DNA of 64,000 nucleotides from Desulfobacter vibrioformis DSM 8776 (GCF_000745975.1 NZ_JQKJ01000016.1:55202-119201), one strand, 5' to 3'. Numbered from the stretch's first letter, positions 16,287 to 26,514 are shown. The notes: generated by a model not told the origin, from the letters alone. Numbers and translations: made by a program.

Positions 16287-18284
16287 ATGAGAAAATTAAC
16301 TTTAAAATCAAAATTAATCATTGGTGGCGTGGTGGCAGCAATATTTCCGCTGATTGTCGTGGGATTATTTTCAATAAATAAATCCTCCTCTGCACTGGTT
16401 AACATTGCACAGGGTCAGGCAAAGCTCACCGCACAAACGCTTGCAACCATGGTAAACCGTTACATGGAACAGGAAATCGAAAAAGCCCGGATAATCGCGT
16501 CGGAGCCCTTGATTCAACAACTGGCGAAGAGGGCCGGGGCCAAAGATTTTGAAAACAGCTTTTCTGAAATACCTGCTGTTGAATCATATCTTTCAGATAT
16601 CTATCAAAAGACCCAAGAAAATTATGAGAATATTCTGGTTGCGAATTCATCCGGCCTTATTATCGCTGACGGCCATGGCGGGGAATCCAGACTGAAAAAA
16701 ATAAGTGTGGCGGAAAGGAAATATTTTCAGTCTGCCAAATCCGGCAAGATCACCATAGGTGAACCGGTTATTTCAAAGGCCAGCGGAGAGCCTGTTTTTG
16801 TCGTAGCCGTTCCCTTGCGGGACAGTTCCGGGACGTTTGCCGGTATTTTAGGGACAGCGGTAAAATTGACGGCTTTATCCGAAAAAATTACACAGACCAA
16901 AATCGGCGACACCGGCTATCCTTATATGGTGGGCAGTGACGGACTTTTTATCGCCCATCCTGTGAAAGATTATATTTTTAAACTGAATATGGCGAATCTT
17001 GAAGGGATGGAGGACATTGCCAAAAGATCGCTGGCCCAGGAAACAGGTGTTGAAAAATATTTTTTCAAAGGGGTTAATAAGATTGCCGGTTTCGCACCTG
17101 TTCCTGCCACGGGCTGGAGCCTTGTGGTCACTCAGAATGAATCGGAATTTTTAGCGTCAGCGGTTTCGATTCGCAATATGGTTCTTGCCGCGGGCTGTAT
17201 ATTTCTGGTCCTGACAATCGTAGCGGTTCTGTGGTTTGTTAAAAGAATTATGGCGCTTCTGGGAAATGACCCGTCTAAACTCGCTATATTGGCCGACCGG
17301 ATTGCGGCCGGTGATCTTACGTATGAATTCAGAACCACCGGAAAACAGATCTGTGGCGTGTATGCCAGTATGAAGCAAATGACTGACAATTTAAAACACA
17401 TGTTTGCGGACATTTCACAAGGGGTTCAGACCTTGACATCATCTTCCACGGAACTGTCGGCAGTGTCCCAGGAGATGACAGCCGGTGCAGAACAGTCCTC
17501 CCAGAAGGCAAACAGCGTTTCTTCGGCCGCAGAAGAGATGGCAACGGCGATGAATAGCGTGGCGGCCGCCACGGAACAGACAAGTGCCAACCTGCAAATG
17601 ATTGTAGCTGCCGCAGAAGAGATGTCCGCAACGATCAATGAAATTGCAGCCAATACCGCCAAGGGAAGCCAGACAACGACCCAGGCCGTTGAAAAAGCCG
17701 AACATATTTCCGAAAAAGTAGATGCGCTGGGCCGGGCAGCAACGGAGATCAGCAAGGTGACCGAAGCCATATCCGATATTTCCGAACAGACAAATCTTCT
17801 GGCGCTGAATGCAACCATAGAGGCAGCCAGAGCCGGAGAAGCGGGTAAGGGGTTTGCTGTCGTAGCCGGTGAAATTAAGGAACTTGCAAAGCAGACCGCC
17901 CATGCAACGGATGAAATCGGTTTGAAAATCGGCGAGGTTCAGGCAACAACCACAGAATCCATAAAAGCCATAAAGGAAATTGTTGAAATCATAGGCGATA
18001 TCAACTCAATTGTCACATCGGTTGCCTCTGCCATTGAAGAGCAGTCTGCCACAACCCAGGAGATCTCCAATAATGTCAGCCAGGCAGCCCTGGGGGTCCA
18101 GGAAGTCAATGAAAATGTCAACCAGACATCCACCGTGGCAACCGAGGTTACTGAGGATGTCAACATGGTCAGTCAGGCTGCAGACGATATCACCACCGGC
18201 ACCAAACACGTAAATGAAAGTGCTCTGGAATTATCCAAGCTGGCGGAAAATCTTAACGAGATGGTCGGCAGGTTTAAGCTCTGA
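16287..18284 (+). CDS. Methyl-accepting chemotaxis protein with Cache sensor domain
   Basis: A 665-aa receptor. TM1 is at about 13-33 and is followed by a periplasmic dCache-type ligand-binding region (about 40-285, with [22 protein letters not shown]). TM2 is at about 292-315, then come HAMP and a long cytoplasmic MA signalling coiled coil. The hairpin tip reads [20 protein letters not shown]. There is no C-terminal CheR-tethering pentapeptide. It is preceded by AGAGGAGAG at a good distance and by a candidate sigma-54 promoter. The Cache region class often senses amino acids or organic acids; the ligand is not known. Confidence 0.95.
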   Translation: MRKLTLKSKLIIGGVVAAIFPLIVVGLFSINKSSSALVNIAQGQAKLTAQTLATMVNRYMEQEIEKARIIASEPLIQQLAKRAGAKDFENSFSEIPAVESYLSDIYQKTQENYENILVANSSGLIIADGHGGESRLKKISVAERKYFQSAKSGKITIGEPVISKASGEPVFVVAVPLRDSSGTFAGILGTAVKLTALSEKITQTKIGDTGYPYMVGSDGLFIAHPVKDYIFKLNMANLEGMEDIAKRSLAQETGVEKYFFKGVNKIAGFAPVPATGWSLVVTQNESEFLASAVSIRNMVLAAGCIFLVLTIVAVLWFVKRIMALLGNDPSKLAILADRIAAGDLTYEFRTTGKQICGVYASMKQMTDNLKHMFADISQGVQTLTSSSTELSAVSQEMTAGAEQSSQKANSVSSAAEEMATAMNSVAAATEQTSANLQMIVAAAEEMSATINEIAANTAKGSQTTTQAVEKAEHISEKVDALGRAATEISKVTEAISDISEQTNLLALNATIEAARAGEAGKGFAVVAGEIKELAKQTAHATDEIGLKIGEVQATTTESIKAIKEIVEIIGDINSIVTSVASAIEEQSATTQEISNNVSQAALGVQEVNENVNQTSTVATEVTEDVNMVSQAADDITTGTKHVNESALELSKLAENLNEMVGRFKL

Positions 18285-18359
18285 GCATCAAGACACAGGT
18301 CTGGGGGTTTTGAGCGGCAGGCCTTTATATGAACAATATATGATCAGGAGGTGATTGAT

Positions 18360-19919
18360 ATGGGCGGCGAATTTAATGCGGAAGTGAAACAAATTCTTGA
18401 TGCCCTTGGGATTAAATCTGTGAATTCCGGTGCCACAACCGGTGGCAGCAAGGGCTGGCTTGGTACAAAAGGCAAAGAACTTGTTTCCTGTTCCCCCATC
18501 AACGGCAAACCCATTGCCAGTGTTTTGATGGCTGAAAAAAAAGATTATGAAGCGGTGATGGCCAAAGCCCAGGCCGCATTTAAAACCTTTCGCATGATGC
18601 CCGCTCCCCGGCGCGGCCAGATGGTGCGTGAGATTGGTAATGCGCTACGGGAGAATAAAAAAGCACTAGGCGCCCTGATTGCCCTCGAAGTAGGTAAAAT
18701 CCGTGCCGAAGGCGAGGGTGAGGTCCAGGAGATGATCGACATTGCCGATTTCGCCACGGGCCTGAGCCGCCAGCTCTATGGCCTGACCATGCATTCCGAA
18801 CGGCCCGAACACCGGATGTACGAACAATGGCACCCCCTGGGAATTGTCGGGCTGATCACGGCGTTTAACTTTCCTGTGGCCCCATGGTCCTGGAACAGCT
18901 TGATTGCCTGTGTCTGCGGTGATGCGATTGTGTTCAAACCCAGCTCAAAAAGCCCTTTGACGAGTATTGCCATCCAGAATATCCTTGGGCCTGTGGTTGA
19001 CAAATATGGTGTTCAAGGTATTTTCAACATGGTCATCGGTTCCAGGGAGGATGTGGGCGAACCCATGCTCCATGACCCGCGCATCCCTTTGATTTCCGCC
19101 ACAGGGTCAACGGCCATGGGTAAACATGTGGGAAAAGTGGTTGGCGGCCGTTTAGGACGCACCCTGCTGGAACTTGGCGGTAACAATGCCATTATCGTCA
19201 CCGAAGACGCAGACATGGACATGGCCATCCGGGCCACCCTGTTCGGTGCGGTGGGTACTGCGGGACAACGCTGCACTTCCACCCGCAGGATCATCATTCA
19301 CGATTCGGTAAAACAAGCCTTTGTCAACAATCTGGTCAAAGCCTACAAACAGGTCAAGGTCGGCAATCCCCTGGACAAGGACACGCTCATGGGACCGCTC
19401 ATTGACCAGGGCGCAGTTCTTGCCATGGAACAAGCCTTAAAAGCAGTTAAGGCTTGCGGAGGAAAGCTCCTTTGCGGCGGCGAACGGGTCACTGTGGACG
19501 GTTGTGACGGCGGCCATTATGTGCGTCCGGCCGTGGCTGAAGTCAAAAATGATTTCCCCATTGTCCAGAGCGAAACCTTTGCACCCATCCTGTACATCAT
19601 CGCGTATAATGACTTTCAGCAAGCCCTTGAACTGCATAACGACGTGCCCCAGGGCCTGTCTTCCGCAATTTTTACCAGATCCTTGCACTACCAGGAAAAG
19701 TTTTTGTCCCACAAAGGCTCTGACTGCGGCATTGCCAACGTGAACATCGGCACCTCCGGCGCTGAAATCGGCGGCGCATTCGGCGGTGAAAAAGAGACCG
19801 GCGGCGGGCGTGAATCCGGGTCAGATGCGTGGAAAGCCTACATGAGACGCCAGACCAACACCATTAACTGGGGCAAGGAACTGCCGCTGGCCCAGGGTAT
19901 CGAATTTAATATCGGGTAG
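18360..19919 (+). CDS. ALDH7-family aldehyde dehydrogenase (alpha-aminoadipic/P6C semialdehyde dehydrogenase-like)
   Basis: A 519-aa NAD(P)-dependent aldehyde dehydrogenase. AGGAGG at 18346-18351 overlaps a possible GTG at 18351 and stands 8 nt before the ATG at 18360, which is therefore preferred. Motifs are the cofactor/oxyanion NFPVAPWSWN, LLELGGNNA (general-base Glu), the catalytic Cys in TAGQRCTSTRR and the antiquitin-like C-terminus EIGGAFGGEKETGGGRESGS. Members oxidise aminoadipate semialdehyde in lysine degradation and related aldehydes. It is followed at 31 bp by a second ALDH. Confidence 0.88.
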   Translation: MGGEFNAEVKQILDALGIKSVNSGATTGGSKGWLGTKGKELVSCSPINGKPIASVLMAEKKDYEAVMAKAQAAFKTFRMMPAPRRGQMVREIGNALRENKKALGALIALEVGKIRAEGEGEVQEMIDIADFATGLSRQLYGLTMHSERPEHRMYEQWHPLGIVGLITAFNFPVAPWSWNSLIACVCGDAIVFKPSSKSPLTSIAIQNILGPVVDKYGVQGIFNMVIGSREDVGEPMLHDPRIPLISATGSTAMGKHVGKVVGGRLGRTLLELGGNNAIIVTEDADMDMAIRATLFGAVGTAGQRCTSTRRIIIHDSVKQAFVNNLVKAYKQVKVGNPLDKDTLMGPLIDQGAVLAMEQALKAVKACGGKLLCGGERVTVDGCDGGHYVRPAVAEVKNDFPIVQSETFAPILYIIAYNDFQQALELHNDVPQGLSSAIFTRSLHYQEKFLSHKGSDCGIANVNIGTSGAEIGGAFGGEKETGGGRESGSDAWKAYMRRQTNTINWGKELPLAQGIEFNIG

Positions 19920-19950
19920 CAGTAATCTGCATTAAAAAAGGAGGTATAAA

Positions 19951-21576
19951 ATGACCAACAGCATATTTACCATCCCCAAACCCTATAACGAACCTGTCAA
20001 GACCTATGCACCGGGCAGTCCGGAACGCAGGGTGCTGTCCGCAGAGCTTGGGCGGCAGATGGCAGGCCAGGTGGAAATCCCGGTAATTATCAACGGCCAG
20101 GAGATTAAAACCGGTGATGTCAGTGATGTGGTCTGCCCCCATGACCACGGTCATGTGCTGGGTCACGTGCATATGGCAGGCAAAAAAGAGATCAAGGCTG
20201 CTGTGGATGCAGCCCTGTCTGCAAAATCAGCCTGGGAGACCATGGAGTGGCAGGCGCGTGCTGCTGTTTTCCTGAAAGCTGCAGATTTGATTTCCGGCAA
20301 ATATTCGGCCAGGCTCAATGCGGCAACCATGCTGGGGCAGTCCAAAAACGTCTTCCAGGCTGAAATTGACGCCACCTGCGAGCTGGTGGACTTTTTGCGA
20401 TTCAATGCCAGTTACATGGAAGAGATCTACGCCAACCAGCCGTTTAGCGAAAAAGGCGTTTACAACCGGCTGGAATACCGTCCCCTGGAAGGATTTGTTT
20501 TCGTGCTGACCCCATTCAACTTTACAGCCATTGCCGGCAACCTGCCCACCACACCGGCCATGATGGGTAACGCCATTGTGTGGAAACCTTCCACCACGGC
20601 TGTTCTGTCCAACTACTTTCTGATGCGGATTCTTAAGGAAGCAGGTCTTCCCGACGGCGTCATCAACTTTATCCCGGGCCGTGGTTCCCAGATCGGCGAT
20701 ATCCTGTTCACCCACAAGGATTTTGCCGGCATGCACTTCACCGGCTCCACGGCGGTTTTCCAGAATCTTTGGAAAAAAGCGGCCCAAAACATTGAAACCT
20801 ATGTTTCCTATCCCAGAATCGTGGGTGAAACCGGCGGCAAGGACTATATCTTTGCCCATGCCAGTGCCGATGTGGATGCGCTTGTCACAGCCATCATCCG
20901 CGGCGCCTTTGAGTTCCAGGGCCAGAAATGCTCTGCATGCTCCCGCCTCTATGTTCCGGTATCTCTGTGGCCCGGGGTTCAGGATCAGCTCAAAGAAAAA
21001 ATTGCTGAAATCAAGGTGGGTCCGGTGACCGATTTCACAAACTTTGTGAATGCCGTAATTGATGAAAAAGCCTTTGACACCATTGACGGGTATATTTCAC
21101 GGGCCCAAGCATCTTCCGATGCTGAAGTGATCATCGGCGGTCAGCGGGACAAGTCCAAGGGCTATTTTGTCCACCCCACCGTAATCCAGGCGAAAACACC
21201 GGATTATGAATCCATGGTCCAGGAGATTTTCGGACCGGTACTCACGGTTTATGTATATGAAGATAAAGACCTTGACGCCACCCTGGACATCCTGGACAAC
21301 ACAAGCCCATATGCCCTGACCGGTGCTGTTTTCGCCCGGGACCGCAGTGTGATCAATGCCCTTATGGCCCGGCTGACCCACACCGCCGGCAATTTTTATA
21401 TTAATGATAAACCCACAGGCGCCGTGGTCGGCCAGCAGCCCTTTGGCGGGGCCCGCAAAAGCGGCACCAACGATAAAGCAGGGTCCTATCTGAACCTGAT
21501 CCGCTGGACATCACCCCGGACCATCAAGGAGACCTTTGTTCCGTCCCTCAATTACCACTATCCGTTCATGGGATAA
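19951..21576 (+). CDS. L-glutamate gamma-semialdehyde (1-pyrroline-5-carboxylate) dehydrogenase, ALDH4 type
   Basis: A 541-aa enzyme matching stand-alone ALDH4/P5C dehydrogenases. It has the long N-terminus with YAPGSPER, FVLTPFNFTAIAGNLPT, HFTGSTAVF, GETGGKDY (Glu), the catalytic Cys in FQGQKCSACSR and the C-terminal GAVVGQQPFGGARKSGTNDKAG. It oxidises P5C/glutamate semialdehyde to glutamate with NAD+, the second step of proline catabolism. No proline dehydrogenase is nearby. An AAAGGAGG site precedes the ATG, and the gene is probably co-transcribed with the ALDH7 gene. Confidence 0.92.
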   Translation: MTNSIFTIPKPYNEPVKTYAPGSPERRVLSAELGRQMAGQVEIPVIINGQEIKTGDVSDVVCPHDHGHVLGHVHMAGKKEIKAAVDAALSAKSAWETMEWQARAAVFLKAADLISGKYSARLNAATMLGQSKNVFQAEIDATCELVDFLRFNASYMEEIYANQPFSEKGVYNRLEYRPLEGFVFVLTPFNFTAIAGNLPTTPAMMGNAIVWKPSTTAVLSNYFLMRILKEAGLPDGVINFIPGRGSQIGDILFTHKDFAGMHFTGSTAVFQNLWKKAAQNIETYVSYPRIVGETGGKDYIFAHASADVDALVTAIIRGAFEFQGQKCSACSRLYVPVSLWPGVQDQLKEKIAEIKVGPVTDFTNFVNAVIDEKAFDTIDGYISRAQASSDAEVIIGGQRDKSKGYFVHPTVIQAKTPDYESMVQEIFGPVLTVYVYEDKDLDATLDILDNTSPYALTGAVFARDRSVINALMARLTHTAGNFYINDKPTGAVVGQQPFGGARKSGTNDKAGSYLNLIRWTSPRTIKETFVPSLNYHYPFMG

Positions 21577-21615
21577 CCCCGCCGTATCTGGGGAAAATTG
21601 CCTTGGATGCAAGAC

Positions 21616-21674
21616 GCAAAAAAAAATTTCAACCGGAGCACCTTCAATGGTTGTGAGGATTGAAATTTTTTTGC
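21616..21674. terminator. Bidirectional terminator between the P5C dehydrogenase and the Pmp3-like gene
   Basis: A long stem GCAAAAAAAAATTTCAA (21616-21632) faces TTGAAATTTTTTTGC (21660-21674). A- and T-runs on both arms allow termination of the convergent genes on each side. Confidence 0.75.
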
Positions 21675-21709
21675 ACCGCCCCAGGCGGGCGGATTGTTCC
21701 TGGAATATA

Positions 21710-21871
21710 CTATTTGTTTTTGGCAATTACCCAGATGGCATGCACAATACCCGGAATATATCCCAGAATGGTTAAAAGAATATTCAACCAGAAGTGCTTT
21801 CCAAGACCGACCTGAAAAAACACACCCACCGGCGGAAGAATAATGGCTGCAATAATTTTCAAAAGTTCCAT
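21710..21871 (-). CDS. YqaE/Pmp3 family small membrane protein
   Basis: A 53-aa protein, MELLKIIAAIILPPVGVFFQ, then VGLGKHFWLNILLTILGYIPGIVHAIWVI. It has two membrane helices with the Pmp3 hallmark PPVGVF and LGYIPGIVHAIW. The start at 21871 (AAGGATAATAAC before ATG) matches the family N-terminus; an upstream ATG at 21928 would add a non-conserved extension. The family is linked to membrane-potential and salt stress. It is monocistronic and convergent to the P5C dehydrogenase. Confidence 0.9.
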   Translation of the reverse strand: MELLKIIAAIILPPVGVFFQVGLGKHFWLNILLTILGYIPGIVHAIWVIAKNK

Positions 21872-22100
21872 GTTATTATCCTTAATCTTAGTAACTTTTG
21901 CCTGACTATACCACATTTCATTCAACAAAAAATATTAAAATTTAAAATACTTTTGGACATCTTTTGCTTTTTCCCCTATGATTTCAACTTATTTTGTTGA
22001 ATCTGTCCTTGAAAAAGGCGTGTTACAATTTTCCGGGTAAACGTACCGGAAAAACCACCATAACAGTCGGAACTGCCACCGGCCGGAAGGAAAAAAAGTT

Positions 22101-22610
22101 ATGACCGAAGCAATTAAATCAGGAGATACCATTGCCGTGGATTATACGGGAAAATTTGAAAGCGGGGATGTGTTTGACTCTTCCGAAGGCAAACAGCCGC
22201 TGACCTTCACCGTTGATACAGGCATGCTGATCAAAGGCTTTGACCAGGCCGTCATCGGCATGAAAAAAGGTGAATCAAAAACCGTAACCATTCCGCCTGA
22301 AATGGGATACGGCCCAAGGGACGAAAACGCCATGGTGGACATCCCAAGGGCCCAGTTCCCCCAGGAGATGGCCCTGACAGAAGGCCTTGAGCTTCACCTT
22401 CAGAATCCGGCAGGCCAGCCGGTCCCTGCGCGGGTGGCAAGTATCAGCGAAACAAGTGTCACCATGGACGTAAACCATTTTCTGGCCGGCAAAACCCTTA
22501 TTTTTGACATCACCATTGCTGAAACCGGGCTGGAACCTCCGGCAAGCAGCTGCGGAACCAATAGCGGGGGCTGCGATTCGGGCTGCTGCGGATCCTGCAA
22601 CTGTGGTTAA
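22101..22610 (+). CDS. slyD: FKBP-type peptidyl-prolyl isomerase, SlyD-like
   Basis: A 169-aa protein. Residues about 8-150 form an FKBP domain interrupted by an insert-in-flap as in SlyD (VDYTGKFESGDVFDSSEGKQ, LIKGFDQAVIGMKKGES, YGPRDENAMVDIPRAQFP). The C-terminus is Cys/Gly-rich (SCGTNSGGCDSGCCGSCNCG), a probable metal-binding tail comparable to the His/Cys-rich tail of SlyD that supplies nickel. It acts as a cytoplasmic folding helper. A TTTTCCGG/CCGGAAAA stem-loop (22029-22054) lies in its leader. Confidence 0.9.
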   Translation: MTEAIKSGDTIAVDYTGKFESGDVFDSSEGKQPLTFTVDTGMLIKGFDQAVIGMKKGESKTVTIPPEMGYGPRDENAMVDIPRAQFPQEMALTEGLELHLQNPAGQPVPARVASISETSVTMDVNHFLAGKTLIFDITIAETGLEPPASSCGTNSGGCDSGCCGSCNCG

Positions 22611-22638
22611 TTCCTGATGTAGGGCCTGGAGCATCGCA

Positions 22639-23226
22639 ATGGTCAATAAAAGCCTCATTCTGACAGTTGATGACAAACCCCAGAATCTTCAGTTTCTTGG
22701 GAAGTTGTTGTCAAACAACGGATATGAAGTTGCCATGGCCCAGAGCGGGGCCCAGGCCCTGAAGTTTGTAAGAACTGAATTCCCGGATCTCATCCTTTTA
22801 GATATCATGATGCCGGAGATGGATGGGTATGAGGCTTGTGAAGAACTGAAGGCCGGACGCCCTACCCGCCATATTCCGGTGATTTTTTTAACAGCCAAGT
22901 CCGATGACCAGGATATTGTAAAAGGGTTTGAGGCAGGCGGGGTGGATTATGTAACCAAACCCTTTCATTCGGCTGAACTTCTGGCCCGCATCAAAACCCA
23001 TATCGAACTTAAAACCCTGCGCAGCCTTTTGCCCATCTGTTCACATTGCAAAAAAATCCGGGACGACAAGGGATTCTGGAATGATGTGGACAGGTATTTT
23101 GAAACCCACGCCCATCCGGCCTTTACCCACGGTACCTGTCCGGCATGTATGGACAAGCTGTATAAGGGATATGACTGGTATAAAAAAAAGGCACAACCTG
23201 GTTCAGATGAAGAAAATACCCTATGA
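22639..23226 (+). CDS. Response regulator with C-terminal Cys-containing module
   Basis: A 195-aa protein. Residues about 5-122 are a receiver (VDDKPQN, phosphoacceptor Asp in LILLDIMMPEMDG, Lys in TKPFHS). Residues about 130-180 hold ICSHCKKIRDDKGFW and HGTCPACMDKLY, two CxxC pairs that could bind a metal. This receiver-plus-Cys-module layout recurs in deltaproteobacteria, where the module is often seen at the end of sensor proteins; its role is unknown. It starts 28 bp after slyD and ends 19 bp before a methyltransferase, so all may be one transcript. Confidence 0.85.
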   Translation: MVNKSLILTVDDKPQNLQFLGKLLSNNGYEVAMAQSGAQALKFVRTEFPDLILLDIMMPEMDGYEACEELKAGRPTRHIPVIFLTAKSDDQDIVKGFEAGGVDYVTKPFHSAELLARIKTHIELKTLRSLLPICSHCKKIRDDKGFWNDVDRYFETHAHPAFTHGTCPACMDKLYKGYDWYKKKAQPGSDEENTL

Positions 23227-23245
23227 TCTGCTATGAGGATCTGCT

Positions 23246-24025
23246 ATGAGCATGGCATATGAATTTGATTTCAAGGTAGCCCAGGACTATGATGCCTTAT
23301 TTGAAAAAGGCCGGGCCAGGCACTGCCTTAACCTTGAGATCAAACTGATCCGCTCACTGATCCGCCCCATGTCAGGCAAGCGCCTGCTGGACATTGGCTG
23401 CGGCACAGGGTTGAGCCTTGAACCTTTTGTGGATCTGGGCATGAACCTGACCGGCATTGATTCCTCGGCATATATGCTGGACAAGGCTGCTGAACGGCTC
23501 GGCCATCGCGTTGACCTGCACCGGGGTGCGGCCGAAGATCTGCCCTTTGACGACAATACATTTGATACGGCATTGCTGTTTTTCAGCCTTGAATTTTCAG
23601 ACCGTCCGGCCAAGGCCATTGAAGAAGCCTGCCGGGTGGCCCGGGAACAGGTGGTCATCGGGGTCCACAACCGGTATGCCCTCCAGAACATAGCCCGGCG
23701 GGTCAAAGGTTTATTTTTCCCGGATATGTACAGCCGGGCTCATTTTTTCAGTGTGTGGGAGTTGAAAACCATGATGACTTCAATATTGGGGAAAGTGCCG
23801 GTAAAATGGCGGACAACCGTACAGTTTCCGTTTATCTCCGGGCGCCTGGTCTCCAAGTTGGAAAATTGCAGCCTGATCCAGTACTCTTGCTGGGGCAGTT
23901 TCATTGGCATGTGCATCAAGCCTGTGCCTAAGTTCCGCACCCGGCCCCTGGCCCTGGAAACCCGGAGTCGCAAAATGTATAATCCGGCCACAGGCCTGGT
24001 GTCAGGATTCAGGGTGGAAGAATGA
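23246..24025 (+). CDS. Class I SAM-dependent methyltransferase
   Basis: A 259-aa methyltransferase of the type 11 (UbiE-like) class. SAM motif I is LLDIGCGTGLSLE (residues about 45-57), then LTGIDSSAYMLDKA, the acidic DLPFDDNTFDTAL and ALLFFSLEF. The substrate is unknown. Its stop overlaps the start of the AmmeMemoRadiSam-type radical SAM gene by 4 bp, suggesting a functional link. The sequence before the ATG contains a short direct repeat of GATCTGCTATGAG. Confidence 0.85.
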   Translation: MSMAYEFDFKVAQDYDALFEKGRARHCLNLEIKLIRSLIRPMSGKRLLDIGCGTGLSLEPFVDLGMNLTGIDSSAYMLDKAAERLGHRVDLHRGAAEDLPFDDNTFDTALLFFSLEFSDRPAKAIEEACRVAREQVVIGVHNRYALQNIARRVKGLFFPDMYSRAHFFSVWELKTMMTSILGKVPVKWRTTVQFPFISGRLVSKLENCSLIQYSCWGSFIGMCIKPVPKFRTRPLALETRSRKMYNPATGLVSGFRVEE

Positions 24026-25044
24026 TACGGGCCCGCCTCTATGACCCCTTGTCCGGTGGTGCGGTCAAATGTCTGGCCTGCAACCATTTTTGCACGATTA
24101 CGCCGGGACATACCGGCTTGTGTGGTGTCCGGGAGAACCGGGATGGTCAGCTCTTTTCCCTGGTGTATGACCGGGTGGTGGCCGCCGGCGTGGACCCCAT
24201 TGAAAAAAAGCCTATTTTCCACTTCAAGCCCGGTTCCCTCTCTTTTTCCATTGCCGCGCCCGGGTGCAATTTTAAGTGCCGGTTCTGCCAGAATGCCGAT
24301 ATCTCCCAGGTCTGTGACCGGGAAGCAGACCCTTTTGCAGGTCGTCTTGCCGGCAAAGCAATGACGCCCGAAGCGATTGTCGCAAGGGCTGTGGAACTGG
24401 GGTGCCAAAGTATCTCCTATACGTATACCGAACCCACGGTTTTTTTTGAACTGGTTCTGGATACAGCAATGCTGGCAAAGGAAGCAGGACTGGCCAATAT
24501 CCTTGTTACCAACGGTTTTATGAGCCCTAAGCTTCTGCAGGCATCCGCCGCCGTGCTGGATGCAGCCAACGTGGATCTTAAATCCTTCAGCAATGGGTTT
24601 TACACCCGGTATTGTAACGGCCGCCTGGAACCGGTTAAACAGACGCTCAAGAGCATGGTGGATTTAGGCCTCATGGTGGAGGTCACGACCCTGGTGATCC
24701 CGGAACTCAATGACGATCCACACGAACTTGGGCAGATGGCGGCCTTCATTGCCGGGGAATTGGGTCCTTTGACCCCCTGGCACCTGTCCCGGTTCCACCC
24801 GGCGTACCAGTTGACCCAGGTTGGCCAGACACCTGTGGATACCCTTGAAAAGGCCTGCGATATCGCACTTTCAGCCGGGCTCGTTCATGTGTACACCGGC
24901 AATGTACCCGGTGCCAGGGAAAACACCTGCTGCCCAGCCTGCGGCCGGACGGTTGTCAAACGATTTGGCTATACAGTGGAAAACCTTTTAACCCACGCCA
25001 ATAAATGTCCCGGGTGCGGATCGCCTGTGTTCGGGATCTATTAA
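24022..25044 (+). CDS. AmmeMemoRadiSam system radical SAM enzyme
   Basis: A 340-aa PflA-like radical SAM protein. An N-terminal Cys cluster (CLACNHFCTITPGHTGLCGVR) precedes the CxxxCxxC iron-sulfur motif in APGCNFKCRFCQN at about residue 78. Conserved SISYTYTEPTVFFE and TNGFM segments follow, as does a C-terminal CCPAC...CPGCG zinc-like cluster. The family usually sits with AmmeMemoRadiSam A and B proteins; none is visible here. The reaction is not well established. It is translationally coupled to the methyltransferase upstream. Confidence 0.9.
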   Translation: MIRARLYDPLSGGAVKCLACNHFCTITPGHTGLCGVRENRDGQLFSLVYDRVVAAGVDPIEKKPIFHFKPGSLSFSIAAPGCNFKCRFCQNADISQVCDREADPFAGRLAGKAMTPEAIVARAVELGCQSISYTYTEPTVFFELVLDTAMLAKEAGLANILVTNGFMSPKLLQASAAVLDAANVDLKSFSNGFYTRYCNGRLEPVKQTLKSMVDLGLMVEVTTLVIPELNDDPHELGQMAAFIAGELGPLTPWHLSRFHPAYQLTQVGQTPVDTLEKACDIALSAGLVHVYTGNVPGARENTCCPACGRTVVKRFGYTVENLLTHANKCPGCGSPVFGIY

Positions 25045-25075
25045 TTCTGGATCAAGTAAAAAAATATTTTTTTTT

Positions 25076-26464
25076 ATGAGTTTCGTTACCGACATTCTGG
25101 ACACCATCCAGGAGCGAAGTCCTGTTTTCCCTATCCTTGAAACGCTTTGGGCCGCCGGGTTTCAAGCCTTTCTGGCTGGTGGGGCAGTCCGGGACGCTCT
25201 TCTGGGTACAGCACCCGCAGATGTCGATATCCTGACCAATGCCCTGCCCGAAGATCTGGCCCGGCTGTTTGCCGGCCAGGATACTGAATATGTGGGAAAA
25301 TCCTTTGCCGTGACCCTGGTCAACAAGGTGGAGGTGGCAACCTGCAGGCCCGCAGATAAAGAAGCTGTGGCGGCAGGCCTCGTCTTTCCGGCCACAGACC
25401 TTGGCCGCCGGGATCTTACCATCAACAGCATGGCCTGGGACCCTGAAACCCGTACCCTGGCAGACCCCTTTGGCGGACAAAAGGATATTGAAGCAAAAGT
25501 CATCCGGTTCACCCGGGATCCCTTTGACCGGATTCAAGAAGACCCCGTGCGCATGGTCAGGGCCTGCCGGTTTGCTGCCGGTTTCGGGTTTGAAATTGAA
25601 GCGGATTCCTTTAATGCCATCCGTGCCTGCGCCCATAAAATCACTGCCCAAGGGACCGCAGACCGGATTCAAAGGGAAATTGTCAAATCCATGGGTATGG
25701 ACAAGCCTTCGGGATTTTTTAATCTGCTTCATGATACAGGCCTTCTGGCCCTGATTCTGCCCAGCCTTGACCGGTGCTCCGACATGGACGGCGGCCCCCA
25801 CCACGGCGAAACCGTATTTGAGCATAACCTTCTGGTGGGCGATGCCCTGCCCGCATCCATGCCCATACTCCGGCTGGCAGGTTTTCTCCATGACACAGGG
25901 AAAGTGGATGCACTGGAAATCAAGGACGGCAGAAACACGTTTCCGGGACATCAGAAATGCACCCGGGCCATGATGGCCGACCTTGGGCGTCTCCGGTTTT
26001 CCGGAAAGGACATGGATTATATCCACGCCCTGGTCCGGGGTCATATGCGTCCTTTGAAATCAGATACCTCCCCGAAAGCGGTACGCAGGCTTCTGGCCAT
26101 GCTGGATAATCTGAATCTGTCTTACCGGGATTTTTTACGCATGCGCATTGCCGACAAAAAAGGCAATCTGAATCCGGTAAAGAAGCCATATACCCTTGGA
26201 GACATCCGCCTGCGCCTGGGCAAAATCCTGGATGCCCTGAATGAGCAGACACCATTTAATGTTAATGGCCTTGATATTTCAGGCAGGGAGATCCAGGACA
26301 TTCTGGGCCTGCCCCAGGGCCCGGCCATTGGAAAGGTTAAAGCGCTTTTATTCGATCAGGTGCTGGAGGATCCGTCCCTTAATCAAAAAAAAACCCTGGA
26401 AGAGCTGGTCCGGCAGATGGACCAAAATTGCTTTACAGATTCTAACGGCAAGGTTATAAAGTAA
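25076..26464 (+). CDS. cca: CCA tRNA nucleotidyltransferase / polyA-polymerase family protein with HD domain
   Basis: A 462-aa class II nucleotidyltransferase. Motifs are FLAGGAVRDALLG with the metal-binding DVD (PADVDILTNA), RRDLTINSMAWD, GQKDIEAKVIRFTRDPFDRIQEDPVRMVRACRFAA, and an HD phosphohydrolase motif in LAGFLHDTGKVDALE. The layout fits bacterial CCA-adding or CC/A-adding enzymes with a C-terminal HD. It maintains tRNA 3' ends. The window's tRNAs encode CCA, so the main role would be repair. The ATG follows a T-run with no clear Shine-Dalgarno. Confidence 0.88.
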   Translation: MSFVTDILDTIQERSPVFPILETLWAAGFQAFLAGGAVRDALLGTAPADVDILTNALPEDLARLFAGQDTEYVGKSFAVTLVNKVEVATCRPADKEAVAAGLVFPATDLGRRDLTINSMAWDPETRTLADPFGGQKDIEAKVIRFTRDPFDRIQEDPVRMVRACRFAAGFGFEIEADSFNAIRACAHKITAQGTADRIQREIVKSMGMDKPSGFFNLLHDTGLLALILPSLDRCSDMDGGPHHGETVFEHNLLVGDALPASMPILRLAGFLHDTGKVDALEIKDGRNTFPGHQKCTRAMMADLGRLRFSGKDMDYIHALVRGHMRPLKSDTSPKAVRRLLAMLDNLNLSYRDFLRMRIADKKGNLNPVKKPYTLGDIRLRLGKILDALNEQTPFNVNGLDISGREIQDILGLPQGPAIGKVKALLFDQVLEDPSLNQKKTLEELVRQMDQNCFTDSNGKVIK

Positions 26465-26514
26465 GCCCGGCAGCGCATCTTGCAAACACTGTTCGGGCGG
26501 GTGTTCAGTTTTAA

